DNA of 14,497 nucleotides. Source: a bacterium (GTDB lineage Bacteria > Sumerlaeota > Sumerlaeia > MVZB01). The position numbers were made by a program, and so were the translations under genes. This document shows positions 1 through 7,384 of the stretch, piece after piece; position 1 is the stretch's first letter; each line of letters begins with the position of its first letter. Under the pieces are notes generated by a model, which worked only from the letters and a program-made list of their open reading frames with translations, made no database searches and had not been told where the DNA came from. The stretch is from the NCBI GenBank assembly GCA_023480605.1, contig JAMCWS010000191.1, positions 1-14,497 of the forward strand. Reading direction: 5' to 3'.

Positions 1-2
1 GC

Positions 3-1043
3 CACCCTGCGCCACCGCCCGGACCGGCGGCGGCGCCGGCGCCGGCGGCGACACCCGCCCCCGCGCCGGCTCCGGCGGCGACACCCGCCCCCGCGCCGGC
101 TCCGGCGGCGACACCCGCGCCCGCCCCGGCGCCCGCGCCGACGCCCGCGCCCCCCAAGGAAGCCGACTTCCTCTACAAGGACGACGCGAACGTCCACATG
201 GTCGCCATCGAGGCTCTGGTCATCGAAGTCAACGAGGAACGCACCCGCGAACTGGGGATCCGCTACGGCTTCAACAATCAGGGCGGATCGGGCGTGCTCG
301 AGGGCGGCGACGTCGGGCTGGGCAATGCGATCAATCCCGTCAAGGTTCCGGTCCTCATCCAGGGCCTGGGCGGGCGGAACGCCGTCGGTTTTCAGGAACG
401 GATGCCCGGCCTGGGAATCTCGCTTTCGGGGATGAACATCGGCAGCGGCGTCGTCTCGGCCCGCCTGCGGGCCTTGCTCGACGCCGGCGACGCCACCATC
501 CGCACCCGCCCGATCGCGGTGGCGCTCAACAAAACACCGGTCTCGATCGAGACGGTGAGCGAAGTGCCCTACCTTGACACCAAGGACCAGCAGATGCAGG
601 TGACTTATGAAAAGGTGGGCGTCAAGATGGATGTGACTCCGTCCATCGAGCACATGCGCCCGGGCGTGGTGCAACTGGCGGTCTCGAATATCGAGGTATC
701 GTCGGTCTCCTCGTTCATCACCACCGAAAACGTCGACCGGCCGGTGTTCAGCAATTCCTCGACGCACACCAACGTCACGCTGCGCGAAGGCGAGACGTTC
801 GTCATCGGCGGCCTCAAGACCCGCCGCAAGGTCCACTCGGAGGAGCGCGTGCCGCTGCTGGGCGACATATGGGGGCTGGGCCTGCTTTTCCGCAGCCAGT
901 CCGATCTGGAGCGCAACATGGACGTGCTGTTCTTCATCACACCCTATATCGTCGCCCCGGGCGAGAACGTGCTCCTGCCTCACGACTTCAAGAACAAGAA
1001 AGGCCTGGGGATCGACGTCAAGGCCAACATCGCCCGCAACTGA
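3..1043 (+). CDS. Secretin (type II/III secretion or type IV pilus outer-membrane channel), 5'-truncated by the window edge
   Basis: Secretins form multimeric outer-membrane pores for type II/III secretion or type IV pili. The frame is open from base 3 with no start, so the gene begins upstream. It opens with a Pro/Ala/Thr-rich linker (bases 3-150) that leads into 'FLYKDDANVHMVAIEALVIE'. The ATG at 198 lies inside that conserved strand and is not a credible start. Numbering from the ATG at 198, 'IEALVIEVNEER' (residues 4-15) is the entry to the secretin domain. 'VTYEKVGVKMDVTPSI' (about 134-149), 'LREGETFVIGGL' (about 195-206) and the signature 'VPLLGDIWGLGLLFRS' (about 218-233) follow, then 'DVLFFITPYIV' near the C-terminus. 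The stop TGA is followed within 65 bp by an intrinsic terminator, so this ends its transcription unit. Which secretion system it serves cannot be told. Family call is firm; subfamily is open. Confidence 0.93.
   Translation, partial: HPAPPPGPAAAPAPAATPAPAPAPAATPAPAPAPAATPAPAPAPAPTPAPPKEADFLYKDDANVHMVAIEALVIEVNEERTRELGIRYGFNNQGGSGVLEGGDVGLGNAINPVKVPVLIQGLGGRNAVGFQERMPGLGISLSGMNIGSGVVSARLRALLDAGDATIRTRPIAVALNKTPVSIETVSEVPYLDTKDQQMQVTYEKVGVKMDVTPSIEHMRPGVVQLAVSNIEVSSVSSFITTENVDRPVFSNSSTHTNVTLREGETFVIGGLKTRRKVHSEERVPLLGDIWGLGLLFRSQSDLERNMDVLFFITPYIVAPGENVLLPHDFKNKKGLGIDVKANIARN
45..134 (+). repeat. 30-bp in-frame tandem repeat encoding a Pro/Ala/Thr linker
   Basis: Three consecutive 30-bp units (45-74, 75-104, 105-134) each encode AATPAPAPAP in the secretin frame. 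The first two are identical and the third has a few third-position changes. Similar Pro-Ala codons continue to about base 150. The unit length is a multiple of three, so gain or loss of units would change linker length without a frameshift. The linker probably separates periplasmic N-domains from the channel-forming domain; this is inferred from its position only. Confidence 0.9.
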
Positions 1044-1106
1044 CCGGCGGGCCGCCGTCATCCATGCGGCGGCCGCCATCAGGGGCCGGCCGGCCCCCGG
1101 ATCCCG

Positions 1107-1140
1107 CCCCCGGCGCCTTCGATCGCGCCGGGGGTTTTCT
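1107..1140 (+). terminator. Rho-independent terminator after the secretin gene
   Basis: A perfect 10-bp GC stem (CCCCCGGCGC at 1107-1116 pairs with GCGCCGGGGG at 1125-1134) closes an 8-nt loop and is followed directly by TTTTCT. A self-complementary 16-mer, GGGGCCGGCCGGCCCC (1082-1097), lies just upstream and could add a second hairpin. It ends the secretin transcript, so the genes from 1266 onward need their own promoter. Confidence 0.88.
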
Positions 1141-1265
1141 ATTGGCCGGCGAAATTTGGTGCAAACGCCCGGTGGCCGGGGTAGCCTGACTGCCGTCGTC
1201 TCATTTACCGCTTATCCGGATTGGCGGGCCAGACGTTGACCGCGCAAGAAGGGAAGGCATCACCG

Positions 1266-2162
1266 ATGCGTAAAGTGCAATGGCAGGAGATGTTCCAGGA
1301 TGAACTGGAAGCGGCTTATGCACGCTGTCCGGTCGTGTATTTCACCTACGGCATGTGCGAGCCGCACGGACCGCAGAACGCCTTGGGCCTGGATGAAGTG
1401 AAAGCCCATGCGATCGCCTGCCGGGCCGCGCACGCCCATGGCGGCATCGTCGCGCCCCCCGACTTCTGGCATATCCACGAGATCGGCGGTTACGCCATTT
1501 GGGCCGAGGGCGCCATCGGCCGCCCCGAGCGCCACTGGATGACGAGCCTGCCTCCCTGGCAGCATTTCAAGAACATCTGCTACCACATCCGCGCGGCCGA
1601 AGCGTTGCGCTTCCACGCGGCGATCCTACTGACCGGCCACTACGGCCCTAACTGGCAGGACCTGGTGCGCCTCGCCAAACTGCTTCAGCCCCGCGTCGGC
1701 GTGCGCCTGTATGCCCTGCCGGAGTTCGAGTCCAACTACAAGGGTTTCACGGGCGACGGCAGACAAACGGGCGACCACGCCGGCAAGGTCGAGACCTCGC
1801 TCCTCTGGGCGCTGCGGCCCGATTGCGTGGACGTCTCACGCATCCCGGCCGGCGGCGGGCGGCCCTTCGCCATGGGCCCCGACGCCCCCCAGTCCGACCG
1901 GCGCGTGGGCGAGCGGATGGTGGCCGACGAGGTCGAATTCCTCGGCAACAAGGCGCGCGAAATGCTTGCCGAATACGACGCGCTGAAGCCGGCGCACGAA
2001 TTTACGACTTACGAAGCGGTGGAGCGATTCTGGCGCGAAGTCGCCGAGCCGGAACTGGCCAATTTCGAGTCGATGCAGCCAAAATGGGCCACGCAGCCCG
2101 ATTTGCCCGCCGACTCCCCCTGGCGCGAAAACGCGCCGGTGCCGGGAAACTGGAGGGGTTGA
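1266..2162 (+). CDS. Creatininase-family (creatinine amidohydrolase-like) metal-dependent amidase
   Basis: Members hydrolyse cyclic or linear amides with a dinuclear metal centre; the family includes creatininase, MftE and formamide deformylases. The product is 298 aa, somewhat longer than the usual 240-260. Seen: 'GMCEPHGPQNALGLDEVK' (about 29-46) matches the Glu-x-His ... Asp motif (E32, H34, D43). 'TGHYGPN' (123-129) matches the conserved GHGGN-type loop with metal-binding H125. 'GDHAGKVETS' (169-178) matches the D-x-HAG-x-x-E-T-S active-site segment (H171, E176). The position equivalent to Glu122 of true creatininase is Gly, as in most non-creatininase members, so creatinine is probably not the substrate. 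The ATG at 1266 is chosen because GGGAAGG ends 8 nt upstream; an in-frame TTG at 1221 lacks this. There is no signal peptide, so it should be cytoplasmic. It is the first gene after the terminator. Substrate unknown. Confidence 0.85.
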   Translation: MRKVQWQEMFQDELEAAYARCPVVYFTYGMCEPHGPQNALGLDEVKAHAIACRAAHAHGGIVAPPDFWHIHEIGGYAIWAEGAIGRPERHWMTSLPPWQHFKNICYHIRAAEALRFHAAILLTGHYGPNWQDLVRLAKLLQPRVGVRLYALPEFESNYKGFTGDGRQTGDHAGKVETSLLWALRPDCVDVSRIPAGGGRPFAMGPDAPQSDRRVGERMVADEVEFLGNKAREMLAEYDALKPAHEFTTYEAVERFWREVAEPELANFESMQPKWATQPDLPADSPWRENAPVPGNWRG

Positions 2163-2462
2163 TATCGGGACTATATTTTACTCACACAGAGGCACAGAGA
2201 CACAGAGAATAAAACAAGCATTCGTTGACGGATTCTTACACACTTTATGCCTCTGTGCCTTTGTGTGAGAAATAAAATTAGTACTAACTTTTATTATTAT
2301 TTTGAATAAGGTGAGAGCGGCACGGCGATCGCCCCAAAGTTTGGCGACAAGGTATGCAAATGGCGTGTTCTGGATTTATGGGCGACGGAAGAGCATGAAT
2401 TCCACCCTTAACGTCTGTAAGTGATATTTGAATCACGAGCGCTTCATTATAAGGAAAGTCGT
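2163..2462. other. 300-bp intergenic gap between the creatininase-like and URO-D-like genes
   Basis: The left half is AT-rich and holds the CACAGAGR palindromic repeat (2176-2278), then an AT-rich run (ATTATTATTTTG, about 2291-2303). The right half (2310-2460) returns to mixed composition. I see no convincing promoter or RNA gene. One 34-codon open stretch (2310-2411) has no start codon and no recognised homology. Confidence 0.6.
2176..2278. repeat. Palindromic intergenic repeat with CACAGAGR units
   Basis: Two 22-bp arms, 2181-2202 and 2248-2269, are reverse complements at 20 of 22 positions and are separated by 45 bp. Each arm is itself made of short near-repeats (CACACAGAGG, CACAGAGA, CACAGAGA). 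The arms are flanked on both sides by AT-rich runs of the TTTTA/TAAAA kind. This is the architecture of a REP- or MITE-like extragenic palindrome. It lies about 20 bp after the creatininase stop codon, and a folded transcript would make a large 3' hairpin. Confidence 0.85.
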
Positions 2463-3566
2463 ATGAATCCCCGTGAACGATTGCTCGCGGCGCTGCGCGG
2501 GCGGCCGGTCGACCGCGTGCCCCTCGTGCTGGAAGGTTTTCACTACGCCAACGGCAACAATATCAAGGATCCCGGCATGCGGGAAATTTTCGAACGCATC
2601 GGCGCGCAGCTTCACTTTTTTCATGAATGCCCCGCCTTCGTGAATCGATACCTCGTCACACCGCCCCAACGCCTGCGCGAGACCGGCCGCGAGGAGCGCA
2701 ACGGCGAGACCATCACCACGACCGAGATCGACACGCCCAAGGGCCCGCTGACCGCCGTGACGGGATGCAATCGGCAGTCCAACACCACCTGGACGCTCAA
2801 GTATCCGGTGGAATCGCTCGACGACATCGAAAAGATCCGCTCCGTTCCCTGGGAGCTGCCAGCCGGCCTGCGCCCGCCCGATCCCGCGCGCCGGCCGCCC
2901 TCGTTCGCCGGCCGGGGCATCGTCCACAGCGGCGTCTCGTCGCCTTTCGTCTGCGTGGCGGGCATGATGCCTTACGAATACTTTCTGAGGCTGTGCGCCA
3001 CCGAAAGGGAGCTTTTGCACGAACTCACGCACACGTGCCTGGAACGGATTATCAGCATCCTGGACGTCGTGCTCGCCGGCGGAACGGTCGAATACGTCTG
3101 GATGGGCGGCTGCGAATGGCTGACGCCGCCGATGGGCTCGCACGCGCTTTATGAGGAATTGGTCCAGCATTACGAAAAGGCCGTCATCGACCGCATCCAC
3201 GCCGGCGGCGCGCTCAGCCACATCCATTGTCACGGCAACGTCCGCTCGACGCTGGAACTGGCCATCGAGCGCGGCGGCGACTTCTTCGAGCCGGTCGAGC
3301 CGCCCCCCGACGGCGATATCACGCTCGCCGAAGCCAAGACGCTGGCCCGCGGCCGGATCACGCTGGGGGGCAACATCGAAGCCCGCCTGCTCGAGAACGA
3401 AGACGAGGGGGCGGTCGAAGCCGCCGCGCGCCGGGCCTTCGAGGGCGGCCGGTTCCGCATGGTCCTTCAAACCACGGCCGGTCCTCTTGCCGCCGTGACC
3501 CCCCGGATGCTGCGCAACTACCACCGCCTGGTGGACGTCTGGGAGGAGCTTTCGCCGGCGGACTGA
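2463..3566 (+). CDS. Uroporphyrinogen decarboxylase (URO-D) superfamily protein, possible corrinoid-type methyltransferase
   Basis: The URO-D superfamily includes HemE and the MtaA/MtbA-type methylcobamide methyltransferases; large genomes carry many uncharacterised paralogues. The 367-aa product has the family's opening 'NPRERLLAALRGRPVDRVPL' (2-21), the barrel segment 'HIHCHGNV' (253-260) and a following 'TLGGNIE' (300-306). It lacks the HemE-like N-terminus with catalytic arginines, so haem synthesis is unlikely. In MtaA/MtbA proteins the equivalent segment is His-x-Cys-Gly-Asn with zinc bound by His and Cys; here it reads H255-C256-H257-G258-N259, so the Cys position is His. The ATG at 2463 is chosen because AAGGAAAG ends 4 nt before it; an in-frame GTG at 2421 has no such site. 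No signal peptide. Function could be methyl or one-carbon transfer on a released small molecule, which is inference. Confidence 0.85.
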   Translation: MNPRERLLAALRGRPVDRVPLVLEGFHYANGNNIKDPGMREIFERIGAQLHFFHECPAFVNRYLVTPPQRLRETGREERNGETITTTEIDTPKGPLTAVTGCNRQSNTTWTLKYPVESLDDIEKIRSVPWELPAGLRPPDPARRPPSFAGRGIVHSGVSSPFVCVAGMMPYEYFLRLCATERELLHELTHTCLERIISILDVVLAGGTVEYVWMGGCEWLTPPMGSHALYEELVQHYEKAVIDRIHAGGALSHIHCHGNVRSTLELAIERGGDFFEPVEPPPDGDITLAEAKTLARGRITLGGNIEARLLENEDEGAVEAAARRAFEGGRFRMVLQTTAGPLAAVTPRMLRNYHRLVDVWEELSPAD

Positions 3567-3677
3567 CGGGCGACGGCCGGAAGGTCGCCTCGGCGCTTGC
3601 CCTTGGCTGGGGGTTCGTGCAAACTTGGGTCACTCAACCGGGCTGGGGGGCCGCGCGCCGCCCGGCAGGAGTGATCC

Positions 3678-5492
3678 ATGCGCATCATCGGCATTCACGA
3701 CGGGCACAACGCCGCCGCCTGCCTGCTCGAAGACGGGGTCGTCACCGCCGCCGTGCAGGAGGAACGCCTCTCACGCGTCAAAAACCACGACGTCTTTCCG
3801 GCGCGCGCCGTGGCCTGGCTCCTGGGGCGCGCCGGGTGCGGCTGGGAGGGGATCGACGCCGTGGCCATCGGCGGCCTGCACCAGCCGGCCCACCGCGACC
3901 GCGCCGCGCTGATCGAGGCCACCCGCCGCGCCGGCGCGCCGCGCCCCGGCCCGCTCGTGCGCCGCGCCGGGCGCGCCACACCCCCCGTACTCGCCTGGCA
4001 CAAGCGCCGCCACCGCCGCCGCCGCCTGGCCGAGGCGCGCGCCGCCGGCGTCGACCCGGCGAAAATCGTTTTCATCGAACACCACGCCTGCCACGCCGCC
4101 GCCGCCTACTGGGCCGGCCCGTGGCGCGGCGAGCCGGTGCTGGTGCTGACGGCCGACGGCGCCGGCGACGGCCTGTGCGCCACGGCGGCCGTCGCCGACG
4201 AATCGTCGGCCCGACCCGGCGCGGCCTGCCGCCTGGCCGAGATCGGCGAACTCGAGTCGCCCGCCCTGGTCTACCTGATCGTCACCACGCTGCTCGGCAT
4301 GGTGCCCAACGAGCACGAATACAAACTCATGGGCCTGGCGCCTTATGCTCCGCGCGAGGCGGCCGAGGAAGTCGCGGCCGTCTTCGACCGCCTGCTGGAG
4401 TGGGATCCCATCCGCCCGCTGGTCTGGCGCCGGCGGCGCGGCGTGCCGGGCGCTTATTTTCTTTACCCTACGCTGCGCCGCTGGCTGGAGCCGTTCCGTT
4501 TCGACGTTATCTGCGGCGGGCTGCAATTATGGATCGAGCGGCTGCTGACCGAGTGGGTCAGACGGGCGGTGGCGGCCACCGGCGTGCGCAAGGTCGCCCT
4601 GGCGGGGGGCATTTTCATGAACGTCAAGGCCAACCAGGCCATCGCCGCGCTGCCTGAGGTCGAGGACCTGTTCGTCCTGCCCTCATGCGGCGACGAAACC
4701 AATGCCCTGGGGGCGGCCTTTGCCGTCTACGACGGAATTCGTTCCGGAGATTGCCTGCCGCAAGGCAAAACCGTCATCCCGCCGCCACCCATCGCGCCGT
4801 TGCGCACCCTCTACTGGGGCGAAGAGTTCGGCGGCGATTCGCTAGTGACGGCGCTGGCCGCCGCCGGCGACCGTTTCGCGTGGGAGCGCCCCGCCGACAT
4901 GGCCGAACACGCCGCCGAGGCGCTGGCGCGCGGCGAGGTGGTGGCCCGGTTCGCCGGACGGGCCGAGTTCGGCGCGCGCGCCCTGGGCAACCGCTCGATC
5001 CTGGCCGACCCTTCGCGCCCGGGCGTCGTGCGCACGATCAACGACATGATCAAGTCGCGCGATTTTTGGATGCCGTTCGCTTGCTCGATCCTGAATGAGC
5101 GCGCCGCCGATTACCTCGTCAACCCCAAAGGGATCGCCGCGCCGTGGATGATCCTGACGTTCGACACCGTCGCCGACCCTCCCGAGCGGCGGGCCGAAAT
5201 CAACGCCGGCACGCACCCCTACGACGGCACGGTGCGCCCGCAGATTGTCTCCCCCGGCGACAACCCCGCTTATTACGAGTTGCTGCGCGCCTTCGAGCGC
5301 CGCACCGGCGCCGACGGCCGCCGCGGGATCGGCCGATCCCAGGGGATCGGCGCCCTGCTCAACACCTCCTTCAACCTCCACGGCCACCCCATCGTCAACA
5401 CACCGGCCGAAGCCCTTGCCGTCATGGAGCGCTCGGGCCTGCGCTATCTCATTCTGGGAGATTATTGGGTGCGCAAGCGCGAAGAAGGTTGA
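3678..5492 (+). CDS. NodU/CmcH/TobZ-family O-carbamoyltransferase
   Basis: Enzymes of this family make carbamoyl-adenylate from carbamoyl phosphate and ATP and pass the carbamoyl group to a hydroxyl of a sugar, antibiotic or glycan. The 604-aa length is typical. N-terminal Kae1-like domain: 'GIHDGHNAAACLL' (5-17), metal-site 'EHHACHAAAAY' (134-144; H135 and H139 form H-x3-H), 'TADGAGDG' (158-165), 'NEHEYKLMGLAPY' (211-223), 'AGGIFMNVKAN' (309-319), 'SCGDETNALGAA' (336-347). C-terminal domain: 'AEFGARALGNRSILADP' (429-445), 'INDMIKSRDFWMPFACSIL' (454-472), 'LLNTSFNLHGHPIV' (560-573). All hallmark motifs are intact. Residues 83-122 are unusually rich in Arg and Ala. AGGAG ends 6 nt before the ATG. 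It starts 111 bp after the URO-D-like gene. The acceptor is not identifiable; no glycosyltransferase or nodulation gene is nearby. Confidence 0.93.
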   Translation: MRIIGIHDGHNAAACLLEDGVVTAAVQEERLSRVKNHDVFPARAVAWLLGRAGCGWEGIDAVAIGGLHQPAHRDRAALIEATRRAGAPRPGPLVRRAGRATPPVLAWHKRRHRRRRLAEARAAGVDPAKIVFIEHHACHAAAAYWAGPWRGEPVLVLTADGAGDGLCATAAVADESSARPGAACRLAEIGELESPALVYLIVTTLLGMVPNEHEYKLMGLAPYAPREAAEEVAAVFDRLLEWDPIRPLVWRRRRGVPGAYFLYPTLRRWLEPFRFDVICGGLQLWIERLLTEWVRRAVAATGVRKVALAGGIFMNVKANQAIAALPEVEDLFVLPSCGDETNALGAAFAVYDGIRSGDCLPQGKTVIPPPPIAPLRTLYWGEEFGGDSLVTALAAAGDRFAWERPADMAEHAAEALARGEVVARFAGRAEFGARALGNRSILADPSRPGVVRTINDMIKSRDFWMPFACSILNERAADYLVNPKGIAAPWMILTFDTVADPPERRAEINAGTHPYDGTVRPQIVSPGDNPAYYELLRAFERRTGADGRRGIGRSQGIGALLNTSFNLHGHPIVNTPAEALAVMERSGLRYLILGDYWVRKREEG

Positions 5493-5581
5493 CTCGCCGC
5501 GCTCCGAGTGGATTAATGACTCACAAGTAGAAACCTGCCCCTGCATCTCAAGGGTATTCCATCGAGAGGGGGAACTTCTTC

Positions 5582-7171
5582 ATGAGTCGCGAGATAACCC
5601 GCCGCGGATTTCTGGCCGGGACGGTCGCGGCGGGGGCGGCGGCCATGGCCGGTCGCCTGCCCGAACCACGCGCCTGGGGGCAAGAACCGGCCCCGCCGGC
5701 CCGCCCCAACCTGTTGTTCGTCATGAGCGACGAGCACGCCTTCGACATGCTCGGTTGTTACGGCAATCCGCAGATCATCACCCCCAGCCTCGACCAGTTC
5801 GCCGCCGAAGGTCTCCGATTCAATTACTGCATCAGTTCCTTTCCCGTGTGCACGCCGTATCGCGGCATGCTGATGTCGGGACTGCATCCGTTGCGCAATG
5901 GCGCGATGACCAACGATCTGCAACTACTCGCCAGCGACGTCGCCACCCAGGGCCGGGGCAAGTATTTCGGCGAGGTGCTGCGCGACGCCGGCTATCACAT
6001 GGGTTACGTCGGGAAATGGCATATCTACGGCGGCGACCGCAATCGCGGCGTCCCCAACGGACCTTATCGCTACGGCTTCGAAGAGTTGTTTCTCACCAAC
6101 AATTGCCATGTGGACTACCGGCCCGGCAAGTGTTTCTACTTCGACGAGAACGGCCAGAAGGTCTACTTCAACGAGTGGGAAGTGTATGGCCAGACGCGGC
6201 AGGCCCTTCAATTCCTCGACGACGCGCCGGCCGACCGGCCCTTCGCGCTGTTCGTCTCCTGGCATCCGCCGCACGACATGGGGTACGACAGCACCACGAG
6301 CCGCTACAAATACCGGATCGGCGCGCCCGCCGACACCCTCCCCCTTTACGATCCGGAAAACCTCACCTACCGGCCCGGCACGGTCGACAGCGACTGGGCG
6401 CGCGAGTATTACTCGGGCTACATGGCGATGGTCACCGGAGTCGACAAGGCCTTCGGCTGGCTGATGGACAAGCTCAAGGAGAAGGGATTGGACCAGAACA
6501 CGCTGGTCGTTTTCACGGCCGACCATGGCGACATGCTCGGCTCGCACGAGGCGACCGGACCCAAGCCCTATCCCGAAGACTACGCCACGCGCGTGCCTTT
6601 CATCATGCGCTGGCCGGAGCGCCTGGCCGTAGGCGCCGACACCGACCTGCTGGTGGGCACACTCGACCTCATGCCGACAATCCTGGGCCTCCTGGGCCTG
6701 CCCGTGCCGGTCTCCTGCGAGGGGCTGGATCTTTCCGATTCGATCCTGGCCGGACTCGAGGACACGGTCGAATCCGTGCCGCTGTTCCAACTCTGGGGTT
6801 ACCGCGGCGTTTACACGCGGACGATGACTTACACGTGGACGACCCTGACCGGCGAATATGCGATCAAGTATTACAACAAGCTCTACAACCACCCCGGCGA
6901 TCCGTACCAGCTCAACAACATGTACGGCACGAGCCAGGTGCCTCCGATCATCATGGACCCGCTCAAACAGCTCGCGCAGCAGTGGATGGACAAATTCCAC
7001 GACCTCAACTGGGAACCCCACGCGCTGTGGGCCGCGTGCAGCGACGAAACCTACGGCGCCTACCTCGGCGCGGCCGGCAAAGAGGGCAAACTCAAGGGCC
7101 CCGGCCGCCCGATCGACCTGCTCAGCCTGGCCGGCCTGACCGGCGCGCGCCGCTGGCAGGAATTCCGTTAG
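5582..7171 (+). CDS. Tat-exported formylglycine sulfatase, paralogue 1
   Basis: Predicted sulfate-ester hydrolase of the alkaline-phosphatase superfamily, 529 aa. The N-terminus 'TRRGFLAGTVAAGAAAMAG' (6-24) is a twin-arginine signal, with likely cleavage after 'AWG' near 33, so it acts outside the cytoplasm. C90-T-P-Y-R94 is the C-x-P-x-R sequence whose Cys becomes formylglycine. Other seen positions: first metal Asp D50 in 'MSDEH' (Glu instead of the usual second Asp), 'GKWH' (K145, H147), 'WHPPH' (H228), 'ADHGDMLGSH' (D314, H315) and K328 in 'GPKPYPED'. GAGGGGG lies about 9 nt upstream of the ATG. It is followed by 213 bp of repeats before paralogue 2. It is roughly 80% identical by eye to the gene at 8977 over the catalytic domain. 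The Cys-type site can be matured by FGE or by an anaerobic maturase; neither is in the window. Substrate unknown. Confidence 0.93.
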   Translation: MSREITRRGFLAGTVAAGAAAMAGRLPEPRAWGQEPAPPARPNLLFVMSDEHAFDMLGCYGNPQIITPSLDQFAAEGLRFNYCISSFPVCTPYRGMLMSGLHPLRNGAMTNDLQLLASDVATQGRGKYFGEVLRDAGYHMGYVGKWHIYGGDRNRGVPNGPYRYGFEELFLTNNCHVDYRPGKCFYFDENGQKVYFNEWEVYGQTRQALQFLDDAPADRPFALFVSWHPPHDMGYDSTTSRYKYRIGAPADTLPLYDPENLTYRPGTVDSDWAREYYSGYMAMVTGVDKAFGWLMDKLKEKGLDQNTLVVFTADHGDMLGSHEATGPKPYPEDYATRVPFIMRWPERLAVGADTDLLVGTLDLMPTILGLLGLPVPVSCEGLDLSDSILAGLEDTVESVPLFQLWGYRGVYTRTMTYTWTTLTGEYAIKYYNKLYNHPGDPYQLNNMYGTSQVPPIIMDPLKQLAQQWMDKFHDLNWEPHALWAACSDETYGAYLGAAGKEGKLKGPGRPIDLLSLAGLTGARRWQEFR

Positions 7172-7212
7172 GCAAGCAAACCCCGCTCATTAGAAAATGG
7201 AGTTGTATTATT

Positions 7213-7260
7213 CGTTATCGTAATCGTTATCGTGATCGTTATCGTGATCATTATTGTCAT
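7213..7260 (+). repeat. 12-bp tandem repeat CGTTATCGTGAT, four units
   Basis: Units at 7213-7224 (CGTTATCGTAAT), 7225-7236 and 7237-7248 (both CGTTATCGTGAT) and 7249-7260 (CATTATTGTCAT, degenerate). Each unit contains a 6-bp sub-period (CGTTAT / CGTGAT). It lies about 40 bp after the stop of sulfatase paralogue 1. Function unknown. Confidence 0.9.
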
Positions 7261-7309
7261 CGTTCCTCACCGCGGAGGCGCGGATACGCCGAGTCCATAT
7301 CGCCGGAAA

Positions 7310-7352
7310 ATGGGAAAACCATGTTTGGAGTCCAAGCTTCAGCTTGATATTT
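7310..7352 (+). repeat. Dispersed repeat half-site (GTTTGGAGTYCAAGCTTC), copy 1
   Basis: This stretch matches 10698-10741 closely: both have an ATGG-plus-A-run, then GTTTGGAGTYCAAGCTTC, then AGC and a TAT about 6 nt later. It is also related, in inverted orientation, to 10784-10819. It lies directly upstream of the ribosome binding site of sulfatase paralogue 2. No inverted partner is seen in this gap, so it looks like a solitary half. Confidence 0.8.
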
Positions 7353-7384
7353 ATTCTCCACCGACACGCGAAAGGTGCCAGGCA

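Larger units (their letters stand above)
7172..7384. other. 213-bp repeat-filled gap between sulfatase paralogues 1 and 2
   Basis: The gap holds a 12-bp tandem repeat (7213-7260), a short GC-rich stretch (7261-7309) and a GTTTGGAGTYCAAGCTTC-type half-site (7310-7352). AAAGGTG (7371-7377) then serves as ribosome binding site for the next gene. Although the frame is open from 7232, its translation there is low-complexity Ile/Val from the tandem repeat and is not gene-like. Confidence 0.75.

Noticed and set aside
2310..2411. A 34-codon open stretch (GESGTAIAPKFG ... TEEHEFHP) before the URO-D-like gene, possibly a gene remnant
   Set aside because: No start codon, length expected by chance, and no family recognised.
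1157..3627. The 8-mer GTGCAAAC in the leaders of both the creatininase-like and carbamoyltransferase genes (about 1159 and 3617)
   Set aside because: Flanking bases diverge immediately and an 8-bp match in two places is within chance.
3227..4657. Plus-strand 476-codon open frame overlapping the URO-D-like and carbamoyltransferase genes
   Set aside because: The translation is Arg/Pro/Gly-rich out-of-frame sequence spanning two real genes with clear motifs in other frames.
5489..5518. Promoter-like TTGACT with TTAATG 18 bp downstream, before sulfatase 1
   Set aside because: The -10 match is poor and the -35 overlaps the stop codon of the previous gene; without transcription data it is not supportable.
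7232..7384. N-terminal extension of sulfatase 2 beginning MIVIVIIIVIV, which looks like a membrane segment
   Set aside because: It is produced by the 12-bp tandem repeat. The Tat signal with a ribosome binding site at 7385 gives a normal sulfatase start.
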